This document shows positions 1-16,000 of a stretch of 64,000 nucleotides of DNA, in pieces. Origin of the DNA: Lepisosteus oculatus. Taxonomy: Eukaryota > Chordata > Actinopteri > Semionotiformes > Lepisosteidae. The stretch spans positions 39,842,475 through 39,906,474 of the forward strand of contig NC_090709.1 of assembly GCF_040954835.1 (NCBI RefSeq), written 5' to 3'. Made by a program: the position numbers and the translations under genes. The notes beneath the pieces were generated by a model. It saw only the letters and a list, made by a program, of their open reading frames with translations. It was not told where the DNA came from and did not search any database. How positions within the stretch are numbered: the first letter of the stretch is position 1; each line of letters opens with the position of its first letter.

Positions 1-3440
<3,440 letters not shown>

Positions 3441-3529
3441 GCATTTACAATGCAAACACAGTATTGGGCATTTACAGACACTACAGACAGACAGAGACAA
3501 AATACCATACTGTATTATTGAGACAAAAG

Positions 3530-4167
3530 CTCACTGTCTGTTCCTCAGGCTGGGACAGGAGATCACACACTGTATTATTATTAGTGAGAGACAGGCTCAC
3601 TGTTCCTCAGGCTGGGACAGGAGATCACACACTGTATTATTATTATTGAGAGACAGGCTCAATGTCTGTTCCTCAGGCTGGGACAGGAGATCACACACTG
3701 TATTATTATTATTGAGAGACAGGCTCAATGTCTGTTCCTCAGGCTGGGACAGGAGATCACACACTGTATTATTATTATTGAGAGACAGGCTCAATGTCTG
3801 TTCCTCAGGCTGGGACAGGAGATCACACACTGTATTATTATTATTGAGAGACAGGCTCACTGTCTGTTCCTCAGGCTGGGACAGGAGATCACACACTGTA
3901 TTATTATTATTATTGAGAGACAGGCTCACTGTCTGTTCCTCGGGCTGGGACAGGAGATCACACACTGTATTATTATTATTGAGAGACGGGCTCACTGTCT
4001 GTTCCTCAGGCTGGGACAGGAGATCACACACTGTATTATTATTATTATTGAGAGACAGGCTCACTGTCTGTTCCTCGGGCTGGGACAGGAGATCACACAC
4101 TGTATTATTATTATTGAGAGACGGGCTCACTGTCTGTTCCTCAGGCTGGGACAGGAGATCACACACT

Positions 4168-4199
<32 letters not shown>

Positions 4200-4745
4200 G
4201 AGAGACAGGCTCACTGTCTGTTCCTCGGGCTGGGACAGGAGATCACACACTGTATTATTATTATTGAGAGACAGGCTCCCTGTCTGTTCCTCAGGCTGGG
4301 ACAGGAGATCACACACTGTATTATTATTATTGACAGGCAGGCTCACTGCTCCTCAGGCTGGGACAGGAGATCACACACTGTATTATTATTATTGAGAGAC
4401 AGGCTCACTGTCTGTTCCTCAGGCTGGGACAGGAGATCACACACTGTATTATTATTATTGAGAGACAGGCTCACTGTCTGTTCCTCAGGCTGGGACAGGA
4501 GATCACACACTGTATTATTATTATTGAGAGACTCACTGTCTGTTCCTCAGGCTGGGACAGGAGATCACACACTGTATTATTATTATTGAGAGACAGGCTC
4601 ACTGTCTGTTCCTCAGGCTGGGACAGGAGATCACACACTGTATTATTATTATTGAGAGACAGGCTCACTGTCTGCTCCTCAGGCTGGGACAGGAGATCAC
4701 ACACTGTATTATTATTATTGACAGGCAGGCTCACTGCTCCTCAGG
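3530..4745 (+). repeat. Minisatellite of about 60 bp with internal ATT run
   Basis: About 19 tandem units, each with GAGAGACAGGCTCACTGTC, GGCTGGGACAGGAGATC and a TATTATTATT run of variable length. Changes in the ATT run (up to about ten triplets near 4170-4198) and a few small deletions account for most length variation. It lies in the presumed first intron of PRRC2A. The open frames on both strands arise from the repeat. Confidence 0.95.
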
Positions 4746-4779
4746 CTGGGACAGAAGACAGGTCGCACTGTGTTCAGTA

Positions 4780-7330
4780 AATGTCCAAGAGCTCCTTCGA
4801 GCGCCATGTCCGGCCCGCTGCGCCACTTTCTCCCACGCTACCCAACCCCAGGCCTGGAGAGACACCGGTCACACACACACGGGCCGAGGAGAGACGAAAA
4901 ACACCACCCCCACCGAGAGAGGGGACGCGGGTCGAGAGCAGGCCCGCTGACCCCCTGCCCCCCCCCGCAGCCGGGGAGAGGACGCAGGAAAGGCCGGTGC
5001 TTCGCATGAGGCCTACTCCGGCTGCAGCCGCCTTCCCCACCATCAACAACTCTACCAACCCCTGAGCCTGTCGCAACAACCGAACCCAACACAAACCCAC
5101 ACAGCAACACACAAATCACAGCCGCCACGCCGCGATCACGGTCACGGGTGGGTCGAGCCGCGGGCCGGGCCGGGCCGGACCGAGCCGGACCCAGCCAAGG
5201 AGGGGGAGCGGGTGGGTGGGTTCGCCATTACAAATAAAAAAACAAACAAACAAATAAAACAAACGCACGATCGCACACATCCCACACCGACCCGTCTATC
5301 CTCCGCCGGCACCGGTACCGGTTCGGTTATATAACGACACCGCACGGCAGAGAGAGAGAGCTACACGCACCTGTTTCTCGCCGCGCAAATAGGATCACAC
5401 TCTCACTAACACACACACTGCACCCCCGCAGCCCCACACGGGGGGGGGAGGGGTCACCCCCTGGAAATACCACACCGAACCGGGACTGGACCGGACCGAA
5501 CCGGCCGGCCTATCCTTCCTCCCTGCCTGCCTCTCCCCACGGCCCCCACCCCCTCCTCCTCCCGATCACTGTGAATGATGCCCACCGGCCACTGGCGAGC
5601 AGGATCCGGCCCGGTTCCGACCCCATCCCGGCCCGGGAGGAGAGAGAGGAGGAGGAGGAGGAGGAGGAGGGGGGTCAGTAGGGCTGCTGTTTCATAACCA
5701 GGGGGCCCCCTCCAGTCCGGACAGGGCGATCGACACCCCGGAAAAGGAGAAGGAGGACAGGGCAAAGAGGGGGTGACTCGTCACCCGATACCCCATCTCC
5801 ATCCGCGCGTCTGTCGGCGACATGACACCCCCCCAAAAAAACACACACACACACACACCGGCTTGGGTCGCGACAACATGGCGGCTCAGCCGCAGCAGCA
5901 AACCGGCCGGAGAGGGGAGAGAGAGGGAGAGAGAGAGAAAGAGAGGGGGTGACCATCCTCCCCCCCACCCCCTCTCACGAGTAACCCCCCTCCCAGTACC
6001 CCCAACACCACCAGCCCCACCACCACCACCACCGGCTTCGCATGTCGGCGACACGAAACCCCCACCGGGTCGCGACAAGATGGCGGCGCTACAGCAGCAG
6101 CAGCAACAACAACCAACCAACCAACCGGCCGCAGCGGAGAGAGGAGAGAGGAGAGAGAAAGAGGAGACGATCCCTCGCTTCCCCTCATCCTCAACCCCTC
6201 CATCCCCCTCTCTCTCACCCCGCACCCCCAAAAGAGTGAGAGAGAGACCCCCCCGCACCCTCCCTGCCTGCCTCCATCTCTCCATCCCTCCCCGGGCCTG
6301 TCATCGGAACACAGCCGGGCAGCAGGCGCGGAGACCCCCTCACCGGCCCCCACACCCACTCACCCACCCCCACGCACACACACACACACCCCGCAGCACC
6401 CACCTGGCCTCGTCCCGGGCTCTGCGTGGGTCCGGCCTCCGGCGGGGCGAGAGGGAGAGTCGGGCTGAGGGGGGAAGAGAGAGAGACCGCGGGTCCCGCT
6501 GCTGTCCCCGGGGCTGGACGCCTCTCTTCCTTCAGACGATGATGATATTAATAATAATAATAATAATAATAATGACCAGAATGAGGAGAATATCGCTAAT
6601 ACTGCTAATACTGCCGCCGAGAGCCCGGCCGCCCGTCCGGAAAACCACCTCGCGGCACGAAAGAAATCATACAAAAAAAAAACCCAAGCCGGACTTTTTT
6701 TCCTCCCTCTCTCTCTCTCGCTCTTTTAATTTTTTTTGTTTCCACCTCCGGCAGGGGGGGAGAGAGAGGCCGTTTCTTCGTCTCCTCCTCCTCCTCACTC
6801 GCCTTTTCAAACCCTCCTCCTCCTCCTGAGGAGAAAAACCCACTTCTTTCTTTTTAAATAAAAACGACTCGCGTTCGCGGAATGAGGGAAAAGGGGGGTG
6901 GGGGGGACAGAGGTGAAAAGACAACCCCCTCTTCCCGAACTGCGGGGGAACGGGGAGAAAAATAACGGGGTGAAAATAAAAAAACGGCGCTCGGAGCAGA
7001 GAGAGACGGGGTCCGTCAGCACAGGAGAGCCGCCAACGGCTACTGGGAGACGGCGCCGCGCGGGGGGCGCCGGAAGAGGCGGGGCGCCGCCGCGGCGCGG
7101 GCCAATCAGAGGGGCCGGGGGGAGGGGGCGGGCAGGCGCGTCGCCGGGGGCGTCGGGGACGCCGTCGCCAGGCCGCCAGGCCGCCAGCCAATCGGGGGGC
7201 ACGTCGGGGCGGCGAAGGGGGCGGGGCCTTGCGCTGCGTCCAAAATGACGCCTCCCTCCCGCTCCTGCGTTCTCATTTGAGGCGAGGGGAGGAGTCGTCG
7301 GAGTGGGTGGTCTTCCGTGTGCGAGAGGAA
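4780..7330 (-). promoter_or_regulatory. PRRC2A: CpG island, likely PRRC2A promoter and first exon
   Basis: This block is rich in G, C and CpG, unlike its surroundings. It lies upstream of the first coding exon of PRRC2A and downstream of AIF1, so it is the expected PRRC2A promoter. CCAAT-box cores occur at about 7101 and 7188 in the most GC-rich part, followed by AAAATGACGCC near 7242. Two YY1-type sites (AANATGGCGGC) lie at 5875-5885 and 6077-6087, within an approximate tandem duplication (about 5812-5950 and 6037-6165). I could not place the transcription start or a unique first-exon donor. A divergent transcript is possible but not shown. The long proline/arginine-rich open frames are typical of GC-rich DNA. 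Confidence 0.75.
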
Positions 7331-7407
7331 AATAAATGCGATTAATTAAGTTCAGCCCTCCACGGGGGGGGGGGGGGGTGCGTTTGACAAAAGGCAGGGG
7401 GAAGAGG

Positions 7408-8895
7408 TGGCTCTGCTGTACACAGAGGGGGGTGGGGGTGGGGAACAGGCTGCCCAGTCCTGCGGTTGAAGCCGATACCCTGGCTTCTCTCCAGACACAG
7501 CTGGGTGAGCTCCTCCAGTCAGGACAGGAGGCTCTTCTGTACACAGAGGGGGGTGGGGGTGGGGAACAAGCTGCCCAGCCCTGTGGTTGAAGCCGATACC
7601 CTGGCTCCTCTCCAGACACAGCTGGGTGAGCTCCTCCAGTCAGGACAGGAGGCTCTACTGTACACAGAGGGGGGTGGGGGTGGGGAACAGGCTGCCCAGC
7701 CCTGTGGTTGAAGCCGATACCCTGGCTTCTCTCCAGACACAGCTGGGTGAGCTCCTCCAGTCAGGACAGGAGGCTCTACTGTACACAGAGAGGGGCGGGG
7801 GTGGGGAACAGGCTGCCCAGCCCTGTGGTTGAAGCCGATACCCTGGCTTCTCTCCAGACACAGCTGGGTGAGCTCCTCCAGTCAGGACAGGAGGCTCTGC
7901 TGTACACAGAGGGGGGTGGGGGTGGGGAACAAGCTGCCCAGCCCTGTGGTTGAAGCCGATACCCTGGCTTCTCTCCAGACACAGCTGGGTGAGCTCCTCC
8001 AGTCAGGACAGGAGGCTCTGCTGTACACAGAGGGGGGTGGGGGTGGGGAACAAGCTGCCCAGCCCTGTGGTTGAAGCCGATACCCTGGCTTCTCTCCAGA
8101 CACAGCTGGGTGAGCTCCTCCAGTCAGGACAGGAGGCTCTGCTGTACACAGAGGGGGGTGGGGGTGGGGAACAAGCTGCTCGGCCCTGTGGTTGAAGCCG
8201 ATACCCTGGCTTCTCTCCAGACACAGCTGGGTGAGCTCCTCCAGTCAGGACAGGAGGCTCTGCTCTACACAGAGGGGGGTGGGGGTGGGGAACAAGCTGC
8301 CCGGCCCTGTGGTTGAAGCCGATACCCTGGCTTCTCTCCAGACACAGCTGGGTGAGCTCCTCCAGTCAGGACAGGGGGCTCTTCTGTACACAGAGGGGGG
8401 TGGGGGTGGGGAACAAGCCGATACCCTGGCTTCTCTCCAGACACAGCTGGGTGAGCTCCTCCAGTCAGGACAGGAGGCTCTTCTGTACACAGAGGGGGGT
8501 GGGAGTGGGGAACAAGCCGCCCAGCCCTGTGGTTGAAGCCGATACCCTGGCTTCTCTCCAGACACAGCTGGGTGAGCTCCTCCAGTCAGGACAGGAGGCT
8601 CTGCTCTACACAGAGGGGGGTGGGGGTGGGGAACAAGCTGCCCGGCCCTGTGGTTGAAGCCGATACCCTGGCTTCTCTCCAGACACAGCTGGGTGAGCTC
8701 CTCCAGTCAGGACAGGGGGCTCTTCTGTACACAGAGGGGGGTGGGGGTGGGGAACAAGCCGATACCCTGGGGCTTCTCTCCAGACACAGCTGGGTGAGCT
8801 CCTCCAGTCAGGACAGGAGGCTCTACTGTACACAGAGGAGGGTGGGGGTGGGGAACAAGCTGCCCATCCCTGTGGTTGAAGCCGATACCCCGGCC
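7408..8895 (+). repeat. 121-bp minisatellite between AIF1 and PRRC2A
   Basis: About 12 tandem units of 121 bp, two of them internally shortened (near 8417 and 8757). Each contains CTGGGTGAGCTCCTCCAGTC, a G-rich run GGGGGGTGGGGGTGGGG and CTGTGGTTGAAGCCGATACC. One frame reads NRLPSPVVEADTLASLQTQL, which resembles the segment found near the C-terminus of CR1/L2-type LINE polymerases. The unit may therefore have started as a LINE 3' fragment (inference). Confidence 0.93.
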
Positions 8896-9385
8896 TCTGT
8901 CCTGCATGGTCGATTAATCAGCTAGTGAGCTACAGAGGCAGTAAGGGCCCCCCCTGTCTGTGCCGTTTCCGATCTCCCCCCGGCGGCGCCGATGCCTGTG
9001 AGTGTGTCAGTGTGAGCCGCCGCGCGTCGAGCAGAGCCTGCTGGGAGTCAGGGACAGGAGCCTCGTTCAGCCAAACCGTCTTTATTCTCCACAGAACCTC
9101 GGCGCTGCAGCACAGGCCTCTCAGTTCGGCAGGATCGCCGCGGTGCTGGGGGGGGGGGTCTGCCTCTTCCCCCAGGATCTCCGGCGGGGCGCCCTGGCGG
9201 GTCGGGGGGGCCAGCAGCGCCCCCCACTGGTCGGGAAGCAGGAGGGGGCTCAGCGGCGATTGGGAGCTGGCGTCCAGGCGAGCGCGGGTCCGAGTCCGGG
9301 GGTGCGCGGGTTATCTGGAAGCGGGGGGGGGGGGGGGGGGGTGGGGATGGCTGGAGGGTGCCGGGTTGGGGTCAGGGGTCAGGGG
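8896..9385 (-). other. AIF1: AIF1 3' flank and presumed 3' UTR
   Basis: Mostly unique sequence with a poly-G run near 9326-9343. It should contain the AIF1 3' UTR, since a polyadenylation signal lies at 9081-9086 on the minus strand. I see no separate gene here. Confidence 0.5.
9081..9086 (-). terminator. AIF1: AIF1 polyadenylation signal
   Basis: TTTATT on the plus strand is AATAAA on the minus strand, 300 bases after the AIF1 stop codon. It is the only canonical signal I found between the stop codon and the 121-bp array. Confidence 0.6.
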
Positions 9386-11049
9386 TCAGGGGAGGTCAGA
9401 GAAGGTCTTCCGGGGTGGGGGGCCGCTGGGCTTCACTTCCTGTTCTTTGGACTTGTCCTCAAACATCAGGATCCTGCAGAGCGAGACACAGGCGTCACGC
9501 TCTCTGACACTCTGACACTCTGACACTCTGACTGACTCTCTGACACTCTCTCTGACACTCTGACACTCTGACACTCTGACACTCTGACACTCTCTCTGAC
9601 ACTCTGACACTCTGACACTCTGACACTCTCAATGACTCTCTGACACTCTGACACTCTGACACTCTGACACTCTGACACTCTGACTGACTCTCTGACACTC
9701 TCTCTGACACTCTGACTGAATGACACTCTCTCTGACACTCTGACACTCTCACTGACACTCTGACACTCTGACAGACTCTCTGACACTCTGACACTCTCAC
9801 TGACTCTCTGACTCTCTGACACTCTGACACTCTCACACTCTCACTGACTCTCTGACACACTGACTGACTCTCTGACTCTCTGACACTCTGACACTCTCAC
9901 ACTCTCACTGACTCTCTGACACTCTCACTGACTCTGACACTCTGACACTCTCACTGACTCTGACACTCTGACACTCTGACTGACTCTCTGACACACTGAC
10001 TCTCTGACACACTATGTGTCGATGTGTCTGTCTGTGTGTCAGACAGACACACTGACACACTGACTGACACACAGATAGACACACAGACAGACACACTGAC
10101 ACACTGCACTCACAGTCTCAGGATAGCCGATTTCTTGCCCAGCATCATCACCAGGAAGTCCTTGTAGTCGATGGTCTCACTGACCCCTCCTGTCACCTCT
10201 GTCAAAATCTTCTTCAGCTCCAGGTGAGTCTTGGCCACACCCAGCTTCTCCAGCATCCTCTTGAGACCCATCAGATCTGAGAGAGAGAGGGGTTAATCCA
10301 GACACCCTGACTGGACACTCCAGTACATGAACACTGCACTGAGAGAGAGAGGGGTTCATACAGACACACTGACTGGACACTCCAGTACATGAACACTGCA
10401 CTGAGAGAGAGAGGGGTTCATACACACACACTGACTGGACACTCCAGTACATGAACACTGCACTGAGAGAGAGAGGGGTTCATACAGACACACTGACTGG
10501 ACACTCCAGTACATGAACACTGCACTGAGAGAGAGAGGGGTTCACACAGACACACTGACTGGACACTCCAGTACATGAACACTGCACTGAGAGAGAGAGG
10601 GGTTCACACAGACACACTGACTGGACACTCCAGGACATGAACACTGCACTGAGAGAGAGAGGGGTTCATACAGACACACTGACTGGACACTCCAGTACAT
10701 GAACACTGCACTGAGAGAGAGGGGTTCATACACACACACTGACTGGACACTCCAGTACATGAACACTGCACTGAGAGAGAGAGGGGTTCATACACACACA
10801 CTGACTGGACACTCCAGGACATGAACACTGCACTGAGAGAGAGAGGGGTTCATACAGACACACTGACTGGACACTCCAGTACATGAACACTGCACTGAGA
10901 GAGAGAGGGGTTCATACACACACACTGACTGGACACTCCAGTACATGAACACTGCACTGAGAGAGAGAGGGGTTCACACAGACACACTGACTGGACACTC
11001 CAGTACATGAACACTGCACTGAGAGAGAGGGGTTCACACAGACACTTAG

Positions 11050-11104
<55 letters not shown>

Positions 11105-13007
11105 GATGATACAGAACACTTTAACCTTACTCGAGCTTAATGAACTTTCTCTCAAGAATTAGTTTTCTTTTTTACAAAAAAAAACCTATTGTTTTTATTC
11201 TGGTTTCCTATTTTACTATGCTTTTTATCAATCTCGCCTATATTTTAATGGGCTTTTATTTTTCTGTGACTTCGGTCTTGGCAGGAAAGCCACTCTGTCA
11301 GTAACATCTCTGGTAACTATTAACGGGGTTTCCTGCGAGATAAATCCCGGAGGAACCGAGGCATCCGCAAGAGGAGTATTTTAAATATTTTAAAAAGAGT
11401 TCGTTTTAGAAAAAGGCGGGGAAACGTGGAGTCTCAGCTGCCCCTGTTCTCGCCCGCAGTCTGACGGGGCCGCTGTTCCGCACTTTGTCCGCCAGAGGGC
11501 AGCACGACCACAGCAAAAAAAAAACGTCCTGCAGTAGCGGGACTGGAACAGCAGGCGGCAGCAGAGTCTCTCTCAATCCAATTCAATTTCAATTCAAGGA
11601 GCTTTATTAGCGTGACCGATGGGTACAATCCGTGTTGCCAAAGCAAATAAAAATAATAAAATTAACATGGAACAAAACAAAAAATAGAAGTAAAATAAAA
11701 TCTACAGACATGTTACAGACATTTACAACAAAGACATATTATAAAATATTGACATAGGGGACTCTCTCTCTCTCTCTCTTTGCGTTTGCGGTTGAAACGC
11801 GCAGCAGAATTCGGACACGTTTGCAGTCTTTCTCGTTTCTGATGTGTGTGTTAGTGGATTGGTGCAGGAGAAGGCTGCAGGGGCTGACAGGGTCAGGGGC
11901 TGGATGAGGGGGCTCAGTTACCGATTTCTCCCTGGTCATTGAGGTCGAACTCCATGTATTTCTCTGTAAGACAAAACACACAGGGTCTGGTGAGAGCAGG
12001 GTGGGGGTGCAAATGACACTCTGACACACTGACACACTGACACACTGACGCTCTGACGCTCTGACACTCTGACGCACTGACGCTCTGACACTCTGAGACA
12101 CTGACGCTCTGACACACTGACGCTCTGACACTCTGACACTCTGACGCTCTGACACACTGACGCTCTGACACTCTGAGACACTGACGCTCTGACACTCTGA
12201 GACACTGACGCTCTGACACACTGACGCTCTGACACTCTGACACTCTGACGCTCTGACACACTGACGCTCTGACACTCTGAGACACTGACGCTCTGACACT
12301 CTGAGACACTGACGCTCTGACACACTGACGCTCTGACACTCTGACACTCTGACACACTGACACTCTGACACACTGACACTCTGACGCTCTGACACTCTGA
12401 CACTCTGACGCTCTGACACACTGACGCTCTGACACTCTGACACACTGACACACTGACACTCTGACACACTGACACTCTGACACTCTGACACTCTGACGCT
12501 CTGACACACTGATGCTCTGACACTCTGACACACTGACGCTCTGACACTCTGACACACTGCCTGACTGTCACACTGACGCTCTGACACACTGACGCTCTGA
12601 CACACTGACTGACCCGCTGAATCGCACCACTACTCACGCTTGAAGGTCTCCAGCTTGTCTTCAAGGTCCTCTTCGTCAGCATATTTAGGACTGTCGAGAA
12701 ATTCCTTTAGAACAAGAGACAGACGCCACTGTCACAGCTGAGACACTGAGACCGAGAGACACAGAGTCACAGAGACACAGAGACAGACGCCACTGTCACA
12801 GCTGAGACACTGAGACCGAGAGACACAGTCACAGAGTCACAGAGACAGACACCACAGCTGAGACACTGAGACCAAGAGACACAGAGTCACAGAGACACAG
12901 AGACAGACACCACTGTCACAGCTGAAACACCGAGACACAGAGTCACAGAGACACAGAGACAGACACCACTGTCACACACACACACAGACAGAGAAAGACA
13001 CTCCTGT

Positions 13008-13042
<35 letters not shown>

Positions 13043-16000
13043 CTTGTTGATGGCCTCCAGCTTCTCCTCCTGCTGGGATTTCAGGATCCCGAAGGCTTTC
13101 CCACCTGGAGGAGAGACAATCCCAGTCTGGTAAAAACACAGCTCCTGGCGGGACAGCCCTGTCCCAGGAGGAGTCTCGGCGCCGACTTCAGGACACGGGT
13201 CCCAGAGAAAGTCTCTCGTGTCCCGGGCTCTGCTTCAAGCATCTTTACTGGCCAGAGCGAGGAGCTACTGAGCTGCAGGAACACAGAACACAGAACACAG
13301 AGCAGGAACACAGAGCAGGAACACAGAACACAGAGCAGGAACACAGAGCAGGAGCAGGAACACAGAGCAGGAACACAGAACACAGAGCAGGAACACAGAG
13401 CAGGAACACAGAACACAGAGCAGGAACACAGAGCAGGAACACAGAACACAGAGCAGGAACACAGAGCAGGAACACAGAACACAGAGCAGGAACACAGAGC
13501 AGGAACAGGAACACAGAGCAGGAACACAGAACACAGAGCAGGAACACAGGGCAGGAACACAAAACACAGAGCAGGAACACAGAGCAGGAACACAGAACAC
13601 AGAGCAGGAGCAGGGAACACAGAGCAGGAACACGGGGCAGGAACACAGAACACAGAGCAGGAACACAGAGCAGGAACACAGAACACAGAGCAGGAACACA
13701 GAGCAGGAGCAGGAACACAGAGCAGGAACACAGAGCAGGAACACGGGGCAGGAACACAGAACACAGAGCAGGAACACGGAGCAGGAGCAGGAACACAGAG
13801 CAGGAGCAGGAACACGGAACACAGAGCAGGAACACAGAGCAGGAACACGGAGCAGGAACACGGAGCAGGAACATGGAGCAGGAGCAGGAACACAGAGCAG
13901 GAACATGGGGCAGGAACGGAGCAGGAGCAGGGAACACGGAGCAGGAACACGGGGCAGGAAAATTCATAGCAATTGCATGCGTGTTCTCCCCTGTGTTTGC
14001 ATGGGTCTCTTCCTGTGGTCACCGAACTGGGCCTCTGTGGACAGCCAAGTCTCTCTCACGGTCTCTACCTGTCACACACCAGACTACCCTGTCAAACACA
14101 CGCCCCCTGACACATACAGAAACACACGCACCCTGACACATACAGAAACACACGCACCCTGACACACACAGAAACACACGCACCCTGACACACACAGAAA
14201 CACACGCACCCTGACACATACAGAAACACACGCACCCTGACACATACAGAAACACTATGAACAGAAGTGGTCACGCAGGGACTTCCTGTGAGGTGCAGCT
14301 CCTCAGCGGCTCAGTCCCTATATAGACTCAGCGGCTTCGTGTTCACAGCGCGCTCAACACTGCTACTGTGCAGAGCCCCCTCCCCCCAGCGCGTGCAAAC
14401 ACACAGTGTGTCCAGTAAGAGTCTGTACAGGTGTGTGTGTGTCTATACAGTGTGTCCAGTAAGAGTCTGTACAGGAGTGTGTGTGTCTATACAGTGTGTC
14501 CAGTAAGAGTCTGTACAGGAGTGTGTGTGTGTGTCTATACAGTGTGTCCAGTAAGAGTCTGTACAGGAGTGTGTGTGTGTGTCTATACAGTGTGTCCAGT
14601 AAGAGTCTGTACAGGAGTGTGTGTGTGTCTATACAGTGTGTCCAATAAGAGTCTGTACAGGAGTGTGTGTGTGTGTCTATACAGTGTGTCCAATAAGAGT
14701 CTGTACAGGAGTGTGTGTGTGTCTATACAGTGTGTCCAGTAAGAGTCTGTACAGGAGTGTGTGTGTGTGTGTCTATACAGTGTGTCCAATAAGAGTCTGT
14801 ACAGGTGTGTGTGTGTCTATACAGTGTGTCCAGTAAGAGTCTGTACAGGAGTGTGTGTGTGTCTATACAGTGTGTCCAGTAAGAGTCTGTACAGGAGTGT
14901 GTGTGTCTATACAGTGTGTCCAATAAGAGTCTGTACAGGAGTGTGTGTGTCTATACAGTGTGTCCAATAAGAGTCTGTACAGGTGTGTGTGTGTGTGTCT
15001 ATACAGTGTGTCCAATAAGAGTCTGTACAGGAGTGTGTGTGTGTCTATACAGTGTTTCCAATAAGAGTCTGTACAGGAGTGTGTGTGTGTCTATACAGTG
15101 TGTCCAATAAGAGTCTGTACAGGAGTGTGTGTGTCTATACAGTGTGTCCAATAAGAGTCTGTACAGGTGTGTGTGTGTGTCTATACAGTGTGTCCAATAA
15201 GAGTCTGTACAGGTATGTGTGTGTCTATACAGTGTGTCCAATAAGAGTCTGTACAGGAGTGTGTGTGTGTCTATACAGTGTGTCCAATAAGAGTCTGTAC
15301 AGGTGTGTGTGTGTCTATACAGTGTGTCCAATAAGAGTCTCTACAGGAGTGTGTGTGTGTCTATACAGTGTGTCCAATAAGAGTCTGTACAGGAGTGTGT
15401 GTGTCTATACAGTGTGTCCAATAAGAGTCTGTACAGGAGTGTGTGTGTCTATACAGTGTGTCCAATAAGAGTCTGTACAGGAGTGTGTGTGTGTGTCTAT
15501 ACAGTGTGTCCAATAAGAGTCTGCACAGGTGTGTGTCTATACAAGGTAGTGGATTATTGTAATCGTGCTGTCCTGGACTGGTCTGTAGAAGACAGTACTA
15601 CACTGGATTGGTTTTAGTGAGCAGTCTTGGACTGTCCTGGCCTGCAGTGTTCAGGACTGTCCTGGCCTGCAGTGGTCAGTGCCGGCCTGCAGTGATCAGT
15701 ACTAGCCTGCAGTGTTCAGGACTGTCCTGGCCTGCAGTGGTCAGTGCCGGCCTGCAGTGATCAGTACTAGCCTGCAGTGTTCAGGACTGTCCTGGCCTGC
15801 AGTGGTCAGTGCCGGCCTGCAGTGATCAGTACTAGCCTGCAGTGCTCAGTACTAGCCTGCAGTGTTCAGGACTGTCCTGGCCTGCAGTGGTCAGTGCCGG
15901 CCTGCAGTGATCAGTACTAGCCTGCAGTGGTCAGTACTGGCCTGCAGTGTTCAGGACTGTCCTGGCCTGCAGTGTTCAGGACTGTCCTGGCCTGCAGTGG

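Noticed and set aside
5822-6829. 335-codon plus-strand open frame in the CpG island
   Set aside because: Low-complexity Pro/Arg/His-rich frame typical of GC-rich DNA, overlapped by open frames on the other strand.
7408-8895. CRISPR-like regular spacing
   Set aside because: Units are contiguous near-identical 121-bp repeats without variable spacers, and the DNA is eukaryotic.
13081-14022. 313-codon minus-strand frame rich in Leu, Cys, Ser and Pro
   Set aside because: Produced by the GGAACACAGAGCA repeat. It overlaps the real AIF1 exon 2 only by chance readthrough.
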